Assembly (NCBI RefSeq): GCF_000003815.2
Contig: NC_049984.1
Span: 20,781,950-20,845,949 of the forward strand
DNA from: Branchiostoma floridae
Taxonomy: Eukaryota > Chordata > Leptocardii > Amphioxiformes > Branchiostomatidae
Direction of reading: 5' to 3'
Length of the DNA stretch: 64,000 nt
Positions 11,501 through 22,562 of this stretch are shown here, piece by piece. Each line of letters starts with the position of its first letter. Position 1 is the stretch's first letter. The position numbers and the translations under genes were made by a program. Below the pieces are notes generated by a model that had not been told where the DNA came from, did not search any database, and was given only the letters and a program-made list of their open reading frames with translations.

Positions 11501-12300
11501 GAAGAAATTTTGCAGACAGACTAAGCTGAATTTAATTAAAATTCTAGTAGAGAAAACGATTTTTGAGGGCGACGACCCACGCACCAGCATATTTTGCACT
11601 ACGTCGTCGTGAGCCCCGAAGACGCAAGCCGCCGCAAGGGAGTTTTGGAGAAATTTTTAAATCAGGACACTTTGAATGCCATTTCCTGCATTTGAGGGAA
11701 ACATTTTGCTTGTAAACAAATCTAAGTTTGATAATGAAATTTCTACTAGAAAAAGGTCGTGGGGGACGACGCTCTGGTAGCATTTCCCCACCATGTCCAG
11801 TGCCGACGGCGCGAATCCTCACAAGGGAGGTCCTTTGAAATTTTGAAATCTGGACCCTCTGAAACGTCATTTCCTGCATTTTCAGGGCCAAATTTTGCCA
11901 GTAGACTAGCGAGATTTGATGAAATTTCCATTAGTGAAAATATACACAAGGGTTTCAGCTTGATTTTATGTGTTTCAGCTTATTTTATCGGCCCCCACGA
12001 CCTATTTTTTGCCACTGCCCCCATGGTGCCGCCGCCACTGCTGACTCACATAGGGAATTGCTTTCAATGACTTGCTTTTTTGTATCATGATAGTTTTAAT
12101 AGCTGCCAAAGTGTCTCATATTAGTTGTTCCATTCCTGTAGGGTGAGCGTGCTACTGGCTATGGTGTAGCCTTGCTGCTAGCTCTGTTTGGCCGTGCATC
12201 AGAGACAGATCTCCTGCAGGCTGTGTCTCCACTGGGACCTGTCCAAGACAAGCAGGAGGACATCATGGAAAATGCATGCAAGAAACGCAAACTGGTGTAA
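8378..12300 (+). CDS. NPEPL1: NPEPL1-like aminopeptidase, 3' part (last three coding exons)
   Basis: C-terminal 134 or so residues of an aminopeptidase-like protein of the M17 leucine-aminopeptidase family (metal-dependent release of N-terminal residues; substrates of NPEPL1 are poorly known). Three exons join in frame: 8378-8510, 10798-10908, 12142-12300. Diagnostic stretches are GRKSGDLVHPLPYCPELHFS, SAVADMKNSVA, SSCAGLFIGAHLGFDWPGIW and GERATGYGVALLLALFGRAS; the end KKRKLV resembles the basic tail of vertebrate NPEPL1. The metal-binding and NTDAEGR-type catalytic segments belong to upstream exons outside the window, so activity cannot be judged. An AATAAA at 13030 is a candidate poly(A) signal. 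COTL1 converges from the right. Confidence 0.93.
9605..9725. repeat. Minisatellite based on TCCATCATCCATA
   Basis: Some eight or nine imperfect units of TCCATCATCCATAGTCCATC and TCCATTATCTATAG. A higher-order repeat of about 43 bp is visible (CATAATCCATTATCTATAG occurs twice). It lies in the NPEPL1 intron between 8511 and 10797. Confidence 0.85.
9742..9919. mobile_element. 178-bp fold-back MITE
   Basis: Nearly the whole element is two inverted arms of about 65-70 bp, starting AGGGTTAATGACCCGCC and ending with its complement, around a short centre containing GAGTGAGCGAAGCGAAC. ATTA lies directly outside each end (9738-9741 and 9920-9923), consistent with a 4-bp target duplication. It has no coding capacity. 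One arm of a relative is at 61931-62024. Confidence 0.85.
9954..10797. other. Intronic sequence with several ATTGG (CCAAT-type) motifs
   Basis: No coding exon recognised. AGAGT is repeated at 9955-9975. Between 10400 and 10550 CTGATTGG occurs three or four times along with CACGTG-like ACACGTGC. This may be transposon-derived; no function is claimed. Confidence 0.4.
10798..10908 (+). CDS. NPEPL1: NPEPL1 exon (second from last)
   Basis: Acceptor TTTGGCAG ends at 10797 and donor GTAAGT starts at 10909. Exactly 37 codons in phase 0, reading DRNNAQSSCAGLFIGAHLGF then DWPGIWLHIDMAAPAHA, which is highly conserved in NPEPL1 (the CAGLF, GFDWPG and HxDxAAP segments). Confidence 0.93.
11119..12040. mobile_element. 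0.92-kb TIR element with about four internal 190-200 bp repeats
   Basis: Termini are CAGAGGCGGCGGCACCAT (left) and, on the opposite strand, CAGTGGCGGCGGCACCAT: 17 of 18 identical. CAGTGG-type ends recall hAT elements, but no clean 8-bp target duplication is seen. Inside, a unit containing CCCTCTGAAACGCCATTTCC, a TTTTGAGG segment and GGGCGACGACCC recurs at about 11270, 11470, 11660 and 11850. It carries no transposase and sits in the last NPEPL1 intron. Confidence 0.75.
12142..12300 (+). CDS. NPEPL1: NPEPL1 terminal coding exon
   Basis: Acceptor CCTGTAG ends at 12141. Fifty-two codons plus TAA in phase 0: GERATGYGVALLLALFGRAS, then ETDLLQAVSPLGPV, ending CKKRKLV. The ending matches the family: an acidic/glutamine-rich linker and a short basic cluster that could be a nuclear-localisation-like signal (inference). 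Confidence 0.94.
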   Translation, partial: GERATGYGVALLLALFGRASETDLLQAVSPLGPVQDKQEDIMENACKKRKLV

Positions 12301-15300
12301 GGATGAGGAAGCCCACTTTCATGCAAATGTGGACATGGATGACACATCCGATGATCGTCAAAGTCTCCTCAGTTTTGACCAACTTTGGAATACATGTAGT
12401 TTGGGAAGTGATAAAAATCATGCAATTCAACTTCTTAGTGTCATGCATTGGATGTTAAAATTTTCATAGTTTCAATTTTCTATTGTTTTTTTCGTGGAGG
12501 AAAAGAGCCTACAAGAAAATGGGGCAAATACAAGAATTCATACCATTTTACATTATCATGTCACATACATGTACCTAAGTGTAGAATTGTGCAGTTAGGA
12601 TGGTCACATATAAGGGTATAGCAACTTGCAAGGTACTTCATCACATTACCCATTTGACACTTAAGTTAAGTACATTTTCTGATCATTATATTCCACAATA
12701 ATGATAGTATTATTCAATTAACATACATGTTTGCATCAATTGTATACCCGTACTAAACACTGTCAAAATACAAGAGGAAAGAAATCAGATTGTTGTGGTA
12801 GCACTGTGGTCTGATTTTATCCTGTAAGCAGACGATTGTAAGAGTACTTCAATGATTATGGATCACTTCATTTCTGGTGTAAGATATACATGTATGACAC
12901 TTCAGTCATTTAATCAACAGGCTACTGAACAGGTTGGAAAGAGTCACACTTGTATGCAAATTAAAGAGGGCTGCATGTTCTAAGCTCTGATTGGTCACTT
13001 TGGATAACCTGTGTCTGATTGGTTGATTGAATAAATCAGTTGCGTATCACAATGAATATGGTGCAAATTTTTCCGTGCAGCATTGTTTACAGGTTTTGGC
13101 CTGAAGCTGTTTAGAATATACCATAATATATTAAGTAACAGGTTTCTATCTCAGCTAAAGTTATCCTTGGAACCAGACTTAAGCCAGGGCCGGCAGAGAA
13201 TCTGTTTGGCAGCCAAAGCAGTTCTTCCTGTGGATAAGCACTCTGTGTAGTTGTTGTGCAGGGAGAGCATTGCCGACCTAGCTGGTTAACATGTAGGGAA
13301 CACCATACATAGATCTACTTTAATAGAAAAGCTAGTGTAACTCGCAGGTAATGTAATGTAAAAGTAGTCCCATAGCATTTTTTAGGCAGTAGGGGCAGTG
13401 AGTTTGTTATCCACTGTGTCAAGGGCTTGGTATTCCACTGCCTTTCACCTCTCCGACAAGTCAGGTGCCCATTTTTACACCTGGGTGGAGGGAGGAAAGT
13501 CCTAAAGGACATGAAATCAGTGACATGTCATGGGATTCAAACCCAGGACCTTTACATATTTCTGTTTGTTTTATTTGGATCACCATTGGTGATACTAAAT
13601 GTAGTATCACTATTCTTCCTGGTCTCCTACAATTCATAAACAATAAAAATAAAGCATAAGCAACAAATCTTGTACAATAAGTAAACAGAAAGTAATAAAA
13701 TCATCTAAGATAACTCAGAGTGAAGGTGGGAGATCAGAATATGAAGATGAGTACAAAGTAAAGTAGTGGTAGTAATAATAATGAATGATATAATGTAAGA
13801 CATTATACATAACTGAAAATATCATTGGCAGCAAAATAAATCATAACGTATTTCCCAAAACAACAGCTGTATAATGTTTGTCATTTTTGTCTTACAGCTT
13901 GCAGCCTTTGGCGTTATTATTGCAGTAGAGACAATAAAATTACAAACACAGTACAGCAAAGTGTACAAATGTAGTTTAGATTATATATAAGATTAAAGTA
14001 GATAAGCAATTTAAAGCTATCATTGCAAAGTAATTGTGTTATTGTACTTGATGTAATGTTATTATGCAGAGTGGGCAAAGGGTACTAATCCGGGTTCAGA
14101 GACTATGTTCATGTGCCTGTGGTGGTTTTATATTCAATTTGGTAGAACAAGGAGTTTAACTGTCTGGCGATGAATAGTATGCCACTATAGTGAAAACTGG
14201 CAGTTCTTTAGGTTCTGGATCAAACACTTAATAAACTGTAATGTAATGCAACTTGATCAATTGACAGGAAGTAGCCTAATAATAGATGTTATCATGATTT
14301 CTCGATACATATATGAGATGAGATGAATTTAGAAACTTACAAATACTTTTTGGAGGTATGAGGTCACTTATTGAAGGGGTGAAGCAACCTGGTTAGTTTA
14401 GTTTGAACTCCAGATGCAGGATAACCCGAGACCAACATGAACAGGTTCCCTTGTCTTGTGAACTGCTGTCAACAACAGCTTTTATTGGTTACCAGTCCCA
14501 CATGTTTGAGGTGGCTTTATAAACAACAGCAGCAGTGTGAATGCATGTTAAGATGAAGATAGAAGTAAAAGATGACATCATTTAAGTAACACGGGTTCAC
14601 CTTTATCCACAGGATGTCTTAAAAAAAGGTATTGAGATATATAAAGTCGACTGATGATGGTTTCAATCTGCACATATTTTCAAATATTAGCATTACAGTT
14701 TGAAACCACATCAGTCGACTTTGTATCTCTATGTGAACTAGCGTTAGTTATAAGGGGTGAAAAATTAAAACAACATCATGTGCAGGATTGACACACATCA
14801 TCCTAAATAGACCAGGGACATTAATATGTGCTTGTTGGCTAAGATATATTTTTAATCTCCTTGGTTCATAGTAAGATCTGGCATAAACTTATTTCTCAGT
14901 ACAGACAGAAAATGTTTGTATTCTGGAATTTGTTTTATTTTCATTACTCTTAGATGATAAATAGATAAAATGACAAATAAAATGGTGTGCACTAAATCAT
15001 GTTAGCATTAATGTTTTCAAAGTTGTACTTAAGAATTGACAAGTTCATTACAGTTGTGGACCTCTCTATTTGCTCAGTTCACAATGAATGTTGTCTGAAA
15101 GTACAGCTTTACTGCTGCATGTGACAGGGAACAATAGATGTGTTCAAAGTTTGATCACTAATGGAAGCCAGCAGATATGAGCCATTGAGATCAATTGTAG
15201 GGAGGCTTTTGGGATTTGCACATATTTGCCATGGCAGAATACATTCTGCATTGCTTTACATCAACATCCATTTGCTCAATGTAACTACCACATTCTCACT

Positions 15301-15480
15301 TCTATGATGATTTGCAGTCTACTACATACTGGCTTCAGTCTAAGAAAAACAAAACCAACAATTGCAAGATACTACAACTACAGAATATTGTAATACTATG
15401 CTCAAGTTAGTATTCATATTCTTTGGAAAACATTTTAAAATGTGTTTTGTAGAAGTTCCCAGCTGACATGCAGCCGGTCA
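12301..15480. other. Convergent intergenic/3'UTR stretch
   Basis: No recognised coding exon. AATAAA at 13030-13035 could end the NPEPL1 transcript. On the minus strand, the complement of TTTATT near 14936 could serve COTL1. It contains the hairpin MITE at 14634. The small ORFs show no family resemblance. Confidence 0.5.
14634..14729. mobile_element. 96-bp hairpin (MITE-like)
   Basis: Two inverted arms of about 30 bp share AAGTCGACTGATG and GGTTTCAA and fold around a 33-nt AT-rich loop. The left arm starts GAGATATATAAAGTCGAC; the right arm is its complement apart from short indels. Confidence 0.8.
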
Positions 15481-15594
15481 TTAATTGCGGACCCCTGTTC
15501 CATAGTTGGCTCCTCCTGCCTTCTTGACTTCATCCATGATAAAGTCCAAGTCTATGTCAGCAAGGTCACTGGTCATGATCTCTGTAGCAATGCT
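15481..15594 (-). CDS. COTL1: COTL1 exon 4 (terminal)
   Basis: Thirty-seven codons plus TAA in phase 0: SIATEIMTSDLADIDLDFIM, then DEVKKAGGANYGTGVRN. The acceptor on the minus strand is TTATAG. Confidence 0.94.
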   Translation of the reverse strand, partial: SIATEIMTSDLADIDLDFIMDEVKKAGGANYGTGVRN

Positions 15595-18500
15595 CTATAA
15601 CATGGGCAAAACAGGTTATTTATATCAAACTATCCAGGGCATTATGTATGAATGGCTGACACAATGGCCTGTGTCATCACAGGCTCAGCTATATTGTGAA
15701 TGAATATTACACTGTGCACCACCACCAAAGGGATGGATAAAACATTTTGGACTCTATCTAATGTTACATTGTGTCTTTCATCTCTCTGTAGACCTTCCCT
15801 TTCTTATACCTATAGGTCATTGGAAGATTAGGTTGATACAGGAACAAATCAATCTGGTATTTGGAACTCACAATGCAGCTAACGCTGGTATGTGGAAGCT
15901 GAGAGCCCACCTGTATGACTTGTTTCACCAGTGCTTTGTCCGTCCCAGCCTTTGCCCTCTTCAGTGGACTGACGTTTTCTCCCACCCACGTGATGAGGAT
16001 GAATTTGCTGCGTTTGCTCAGCTCGTCCCCAGCCGTCACACGGAGGAAACCGAAAATGCGGCCGTCATCTGCAGAAATAGAGATGGTATATAATATGGAT
16101 GTTTTCTGCATCACACTAGTTACACTGCTCCCAAATAAGCGCACACAACAACAACACATGACACTCTATGGAGGTAGAGCGCCACCTGGTTCAGGCACCA
16201 AATCTTGTTGACACATCTTGCCATGCCTGAACGAAATGGCGACTGTGAGATCCTTCTTTTGCTATGAAGTGCCTTGCCTCAAAAATCTTCAACAATATCA
16301 TTATGCTAAAGCATTCCATTCAATGGCCAAGTGCCTTTAATTATCTTCAGCAATACCGGTATTTTTATTAACTTATTTGATGATCAATTACAAATACAGT
16401 ACTAGTACTTTCAGCAATATTGATGCCAAACTTATTAAACGTCCAAGTACCTTCAGCAATATTCTTATCAACTTATATGATCAAATGATTACAAATAGTC
16501 AATGGCTAAGCGCCTTCAAATACATTTGATATTATTCATGCCAAACAAAATGAATGGTTTACAGATAACTGTACTATTTGTAGCAATATGCATAATACAT
16601 GTATACTAATCGCAGTCTAAAGTGCATTTAGATACCTGTGCCAATACTCGTGCCAAACCTATTACATTTAAAGGCCAAGCACCAGGATTCTATGTTTACA
16701 TTGGATCATGAATTATGCAAATAGATTTGCCACTTGCATCATCTATACATAGTTGTTTACACCCCTGACTAACTTTGACTTTGACTTACGCAGGTCACAA
16801 ATTCATAATTCCCACTATTTACCACTATAGAATCATGGATGGCACTTATACACTAAATATGCAAATTAGACTCATTTCGCTGAAAGAGGCCAGTTTTGCA
16901 GGGGGTAACGCTTTCAAATTCAATTTTGGAACAGCCTATTTTTGTATGTGGGTGGAGTGAAATATGCTGTTTTTGCTCCCTAGCAAACGTAGGCCTTTCA
17001 AGTTACTTATAGTTATACGAATTCTGCTTTGCATAATTGGTTGCTAATTATCTCAACTATTGCTTATGACATAAACATACCATATATTATTCCGAGAGAA
17101 ATTCTGTTTTAAAGCCTTAAAAAATCGGCCCCTGAATATAAAAAATGCTGTTAGATCTGATACCACTTCTTCACTATAAGCTCTAGTCTATCTACCATTA
17201 TGATTTATAGAAATGGCCATACCATGTCCAGAACACGAAAACTTTCTGCTGCAGTACTGTAGAGAGTTGCTAGTAGGTCGAACCTGTCCACATACCAAAT
17301 GTCATACTCAACTTCACAAGTTATATTGTCTAGAAGCACACTCACAATAGCAACCTGCCAAGCAAACATAAATGGCACCATACATTTGTAACGTTAGACA
17401 TGTAAGTTATGTCTTGTTACCTCGCACTCTGCTTGAAGTGTTGGTAATGTTACTTTAACGCTTGTATTGACGACGGAGGCTATATTTGCCCCCTTTGCAC
17501 TGTTGTGATAAAAACGTACTCTTCAAGCAGAGGTTGAGTAGCGTAGATATAGTTGTAGTCGGAAAAACTAGAGTTCCACGAACACATACCTTTGCCAAAT
17601 AAGCCAGGTTTGTTATGCAGAATGATGTCTGTAGACATAAATGTGTTACTCATGACATTTTATTTCATATGTCTGGAGTATATAAAATTTCACCATTAAT
17701 TATGCAAATTAGATCCCAATTTACATGATCAATATCAAATTATATCAAACATTACTTAAGCTGTCAGCATACCAGAAATCATGATCATCCTTTTATCCCT
17801 CCTTGACTTATTCTCTTTCAAAGTCTGAAACTAAACCGGCTCCTGCAGTTCCAAAAAAAGAGGCTAGGGGACCCAAACATACACCTCTTACTCTCTGCCC
17901 TCTTTCTCAGTTACATACGTGACAACTTTGAAAGTCCTATCACGGAATCTGAAATCTGAAATCTTTATTAAAATACCATATCGCAGACTTTAAGTCAAGT
18001 CTGAATTGTGATGGCGATTTACAATTGTACTCCTCCAGGGAGAATTTCACAAAAAGTTACGTACAGCAATTTAACAAGATAGCGGGGGCCGCCCTAAGAT
18101 GGTTCCCGATGTAAGATGGCACAGATTTTTGCTGATCTTATTATCCATAAGTACACCGTGTTTGTTGCCACTGACTGTGCTGATTACAAAGGTAAATAAA
18201 CCAAGTTCATGCACACATCTTTAATTTGCATTCCAAGTATACTTTAACATATTTACTTCATGTTTTTTTAAAAACAGAATTCTAACAGTAATGTTGACAG
18301 TGCTGAATCACTGCGGTCACCGGCCTCTGTGTATTGGCGGCTCGTGTCGCTAACTATACGAACTCTTCCAAGCAGTCACATAACTGTCATGATACACATA
18401 AATAAAGCTCCATAAGACACCATGAATATAGGTCTTCAAATGTTTGTTGAGGAAAGCAACCAAAAGGAAGCGACATAAACATTGCCACCATTGTACTCCC

Positions 18501-21029
18501 AAGGGAGTATGGCCGTGAAGGTGGCAGACTAAAGAACGCTCCAAAGATTTATTTGACTGTAACAAATGATTCGTGCTGTCTATGAAAATAAGACTTGATA
18601 GAGAGATGTAGATGATATTTTCATATAATCAGACAGAGTTTTGTTGATGTTGGCGGTGTCGTTTTTTCGTAATGGCTTTTTTTAGTCGGGCATTCACAAT
18701 CAGTGCATTCAGCCCATTGCCCGTAGAAACATCAGCTGGATTGTTCTAGGTACAGCCTTCCTCATGTGAGACAAGAAGTACATACAGTCACGATTTTACT
18801 GTCAAAAGAAAGCTAAAATATCATACTATTAATTTTTTTCTGTGTACTTAAATTTACCACTTACTTCTGAAGAGAGCAAAATGTAAAAAAGCGTACCAAG
18901 TTAGGCACACTGTCCAGCGTAGCACAAAATTGGATGGTTACATACACGAAATTGTCTCACAGTGTTTGCCGCTTGTAACACGCAGTGCGAAAGGTTCATG
19001 CATATGAACCACATGAATGGCATTTCTTATTAAAGCATGTTGTTCAAATCTATGTGTAAAAAATTCAGTCATCAAAATTCGACCATCCTCAGGCAACTAG
19101 CGATGGAGCGCCATGAGTTTGAGCGCAAGAAAAAGCGTACCATGTTGGGGCACCTCCCGTTACATGGTTTAAAATCGTAATTGCTGACAAACAATATTTA
19201 TCATTTATCAAGGACCTTTAGTCCTATATCACGAGGACCAAGATGGGTGTTCAGCTGTTATGTACAGACTAGACATTCACCATAGTCGACGTAATTAGGT
19301 TTTGTTTTGGAGGTCATTCTGAGTCATTTAACAGTTCAGTCAGAAAGGGAATGGCAGAGTTTTTGTGTCTGTTGGTGCGACAGATCGGTTTGTCCAACTT
19401 GTTGGCATTGCATGTCAGTCTTCCTGAGATTTGACTCCTGAGTGGGGGTAGCCAGTCCCTGAGTTCCGACCCGAACAGATTTTTGGCGAAGGACGGACAG
19501 AGGATTTATGAACTTTTGCAGTGGATTTATGAACTTTTCCCATTAATTATGCAAATTAGCCGTTAATTGATATAATTAGTATCTCATTATGTAAGTCTTC
19601 ACTTAGGCTATCTACATTTAAAAAAATCATGATGATCCGTCAATACGTTCATGTTTTCTAGTTGATTATGCAAATGGTTATGCAAATGACGATCTCATTT
19701 GCATAATCAACTAGAAAACATGAACGAACATAACTATCAACATTTCTCTCTTTCTCAGCCACATATGTGACAAGTTTGCAAGTTCCATCATGGAATGGAG
19801 TGAATTTATAAACTTTTCGCATTAATTATGCAAATAAGCTGTTGATTTGCATATTCAGTATGTCATTATGTAGGTCTTCACTTAGGCTTTCTACATACAA
19901 AAAATGGTGATGATCCGTCAACAAGTTCATATTTTCTCATTAATTATGGAAATGAGGTCACTATTTGCATAATTGATATCTATCGACATTTCTCTCCTTC
20001 TCAGCCACACATGTGACAAGTTTAAATGTCCTATCATGGACTGCAGTGGACTTATAAACTTTCCTCATTAATTATGCAAATGAAATGCTGATTTGCATAA
20101 ATAGCATCCCATCATGTAGGTTATCACTCATCCATCTGCATACCATTATCGAAGTTGACCTTCATTTTCCCAAACCCCTACCCACCTACCAAATATCATG
20201 GGGATCCATCCAAGACTTCTCGAGTTATGCTGTTGACACACAGACACACAATCTCAAAACATAATCTTAGCCAAGGGGCAAAGGAGCGCTGGTGTAATGT
20301 TTCCGACTACTACTATATCTGCGCGACTCAACCTCTGCTTGGAGAGTAATAAAAACGCCCTTACCGTTGAATTGTTCCCTAAACTGTTCAAACTCCGATC
20401 CTGAGCTCAGGTGGACCAGATTGTTCTCCTGGTATCCAAACGTGGCCCTGCAGTACAGTTGTACAGGAAAGTTCGGTCAGCAAATCGGACCAAAGTAGTA
20501 TTTCCCAGTCACCCACAACAAACGTAGCTATAGGGAATTGTCGACTTTTCAGTTTTAGTGAGAGTACTGGTAACACGGACATCGGGGGTCAAACAATGCA
20601 TTAGGTAATGATATGAACGCCTTGGACAAACACCAGAAGAACCCCACTGCTCCGCAAAATTAGATGCATATATGCAATAATTTGCAAATATGGGTGTGCC
20701 CACTGAACAGAGACACCAACATGACTTTACAGTGCGATATTTCATGTAACAAAACAAGGGGTCAGTCTGGGGTCAGTGACTTTACTAGCATCTGACACTT
20801 AAAGCCAGAACAGCGGCGCCGGCTTCTTTAAACGGTCACATGTTCGGTCCAATGCTGCAGGTAGCACCAGGTGTCAAAGTACAACATGTACACCAAAGTA
20901 ACTTACCTGTTCGAGTTGGTGGTATTGTGGGGGAGAAAGCACAACATACCATATAGTATCACTCGAATCGTCACGTACATCTTGGTAAGCTTCCCTCATG
21001 GAATCCTTGTCCATTACCGTGGCCGGCAT
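15481..21029 (-). CDS. COTL1: Coactosin-like protein, complete (4 coding exons)
   Basis: Small cytoplasmic F-actin-binding protein with a single ADF-homology domain. Vertebrate COTL1 also binds 5-lipoxygenase. Spliced minus-strand exons 21029-20950, 20447-20365, 16068-15911 and 15594-15481 give 144 residues plus TAA, against 142 in human. Key stretches: REAYQDVRDDSSDTIW, GRIFGFLRVTAGDELSKRSK, FILITWVGENVSPLKRAKAG, TDKALVKQV, and a C-terminus with VKKAGGANYG. The lysines of SKRSKF (F-actin contact in human) and of KKAGGANY (5-lipoxygenase contact) are present. The first ATG (21029, A at -3) is chosen; an in-frame ATG at 21014 would remove five residues and aligns equally well. All introns are GT-AG. 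Convergent with NPEPL1, divergent from CEP72. Confidence 0.96.
15911..16068 (-). CDS. COTL1: COTL1 exon 3
   Basis: 158 nt entering in phase 1, encoding the core of the ADF-homology fold: DDGRIFGFLRVTAGDELSKR, SKFILITWVGENVSPLKRAK, AGTDKALVKQVIQ. Bounded by TTCTGCAG and GTGGGC on the minus strand. Confidence 0.96.
16069..20364. other. COTL1 intron 2 (repeat-rich)
   Basis: 4.3-kb intron. The right part (19.5-20.3 kb) is a series of diverged repeat units, each with an ATTATGCAAAT octamer core, TCAGCCACATATGTGACAAG and TCATGATGATCCGTCAA-type segments. The 38-bp motif seen in tandem at 29 kb occurs reversed near 17525 and forward near 20305. No exon of another gene was recognised. Confidence 0.6.
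19646..19726. repeat. Perfect 31-bp inverted repeat (cruciform-capable)
   Basis: Left arm 19646-19676 (CGTTCATGTTTTCTAG...) and right arm 19696-19726 are exact reverse complements, separated by 19 nt. Both arms carry the ATTATGCAAAT octamer core. It lies in COTL1 intron 2. Confidence 0.95.
20365..20447 (-). CDS. COTL1: COTL1 exon 2
   Basis: 83 nt. With the two bases left from exon 1 it encodes W then ATFGYQENNLVHLSSGSEFE and QFREQFN, matching the second and third strands and the loop of coactosin (human pattern VTFKYDG...GAEYQHF). Acceptor CTGCAG and donor GTAAGG on the minus strand. Confidence 0.93.
20950..21029 (-). CDS. COTL1: COTL1 exon 1 (start codon)
   Basis: 80 nt encoding MPATVMDKDSMREAYQDVRD then DSSDTI and two bases of W; donor GTATGT on the minus strand. 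The D-x-E/M-R-x-A-Y-x-x-V-R-D-D pattern is diagnostic of coactosin's N-terminal helix. The initiator is ambiguous between 21029 and 21014. Confidence 0.93.
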
Positions 21030-21383
21030 GTTCGATGGGGAAACCTTATTACAGGATGTACCAGCTGACGGATTGAACAATGGTACCGGTGTGTAGTCTG
21101 CTGATCGGCAAGTCTATATTTGGTTTTCTCTCACCGGTAGGATGATGTCACAGGGAGCACCCATTCTATTCTAAAGGGGTGTGACATCTACATTTAACAT
21201 GATACACACAGCAGAAAGCTGGTAGAAAGGGCAATTGGGCATTTTAGAATTGATGTTGGCGACCCTTAATATTAAACAGTTGTGGGTTGTTGACTCAGAA
21301 CCTGAAGGTACTGAGTTCGAATACCTGACAGGTGTGTCAGGGAAAAGTCACTTCTTTTTGGCAATCTTTATGCCAAAAAGCAG

Positions 21384-21690
21384 TAACTCTAGCAACTGGA
21401 TATGATTTTGGAAATCAATCAATAAAACGGTCATACATTTCAACTAGCATCCACTAGTTTTCGTCAGTGACACTGAAGTGATCTGGAATAAACTGGTCTT
21501 TTATACCTTAACTAACTATGAATGAAGACCATTTTCGATGACCAACAGGAAATATTGTAAGACAAATTCAGACTGAAGACAATTTGGATTCCAATAGAAA
21601 ACAAAGGTAAGGCAAAGTCAAGCTTAAGACAATTTTGGATTTCAATGGGAAACAAAAGCTAGGACACAGTTAAGTCAATTAGCTCCCGTT
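21384..21690 (-). repeat. Hairpin-bearing repeat module, copy B (with TATAAAA)
   Basis: On the minus strand: a GTCTTCA/GTCTTAAG-rich block, then GGTATAAAAGACC, then about 30 nt later CACTTCAGTGTCACTGACGA, stem AACTAG / CTAGTT with loop TGGATG, GAAA, and CATATCCAGTTGCTAGAGTT. TATA box plus downstream structured leader looks like the promoter end of a retroelement. The module is shared with 7.1 kb and 38.5 kb. No ORF is attached here. Confidence 0.65.
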
Positions 21691-21747
21691 GTTTTAGTTA
21701 CAGGAGCTATGGTTTGTGGTGCGGGGGGTGAGGTGTGTGTGTGTGTT

Positions 21748-21764
21748 GGGGGGGGGGGGGGGGG
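21748..21764 (+). repeat. Run of 17 G, next to (GT)n
   Basis: Uninterrupted poly-G preceded by GTGTGTGTGTGTT. It lies 0.7 kb upstream of COTL1 exon 1; it could form a quadruplex or be a collapsed assembly tract. Confidence 0.9.
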
Positions 21765-22085
21765 TGCTATGTCCCAAGTGCCGGAAAGTTCTATACCAGC
21801 CCCCTTTCCCGTCGAGAGTGGGCTTGTATACGGGACTACGATTGTTCACGGGACTAGCCCATTTTACTTTTTATGGGTTGCACTGGATCAGTCCATTCTT
21901 ACACAGGGGACATTTTTCAACTTTCATTCGGGTTGAACTTCGTGCTTTTGGACTGCCCCATCTACATAAGGTTATCGCTGGAAGAGTACACTCTTGCACG
22001 GAAGGGAGTTTTTTAATCTAGTTTAGGACTAACTTGAGTACGGTATTCTCTGTAGTGATCTGTAGTGTCACCGTTGGCTCGATCT

Positions 22086-22126
22086 TCCTTTCGCTTGCTA
22101 AACCACGTAGTTAGCAAGCGGAAGGA
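22086..22126. repeat. 16-bp stem with 9-nt loop, part of a wider inverted repeat
   Basis: TCCTTTCGCTTGCTAA (22086-22101) pairs with 22111-22126 at 15 of 16 positions. Looser symmetry (TTCTC-GTAGTG against CACTAC-GAGAA) extends to about 22035 and 22150, suggesting a small fold-back element. Confidence 0.75.
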
Positions 22127-22507
22127 TTAGTCAGTGGCCACTACGGAGAATGGTCACGTACTGATGGCTAGTTTTGAAACGGGATGATGATTTGAAATTC
22201 CATTTTTAAGTGGGTGTTCTTGGACTGGTCTATTTTTTACCTTTTCACTATACGGTGATTATCAACTGTAGTGTCATTTTTGAACTGCTCAACTTTACAT
22301 ATACATGTAGTAAGGGTATTGATCAAAAAAGAGTCCATTCCTGCACGGAAATGATTTTTTTCTAAATTCAGTTTTGGACAGTGGTGATGATCGAAAATTC
22401 CTTTTTGAGCGGGTGTGTTTTGTACTGGTCTATTTTACCTTTTTACATGGGGTGCGCTGGAAGAGTCCATTATTGCACAGGAGGAAATCTTTATAAGTTG
22501 ATTTTTG

Positions 22508-22510
<3 letters not shown>

Positions 22511-22560
<50 letters not shown>
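22511..22560. repeat. (TA)25 microsatellite
   Basis: Twenty-five consecutive TA dinucleotides; likely polymorphic. Confidence 0.97.
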
Positions 22561-22562
<2 letters not shown>

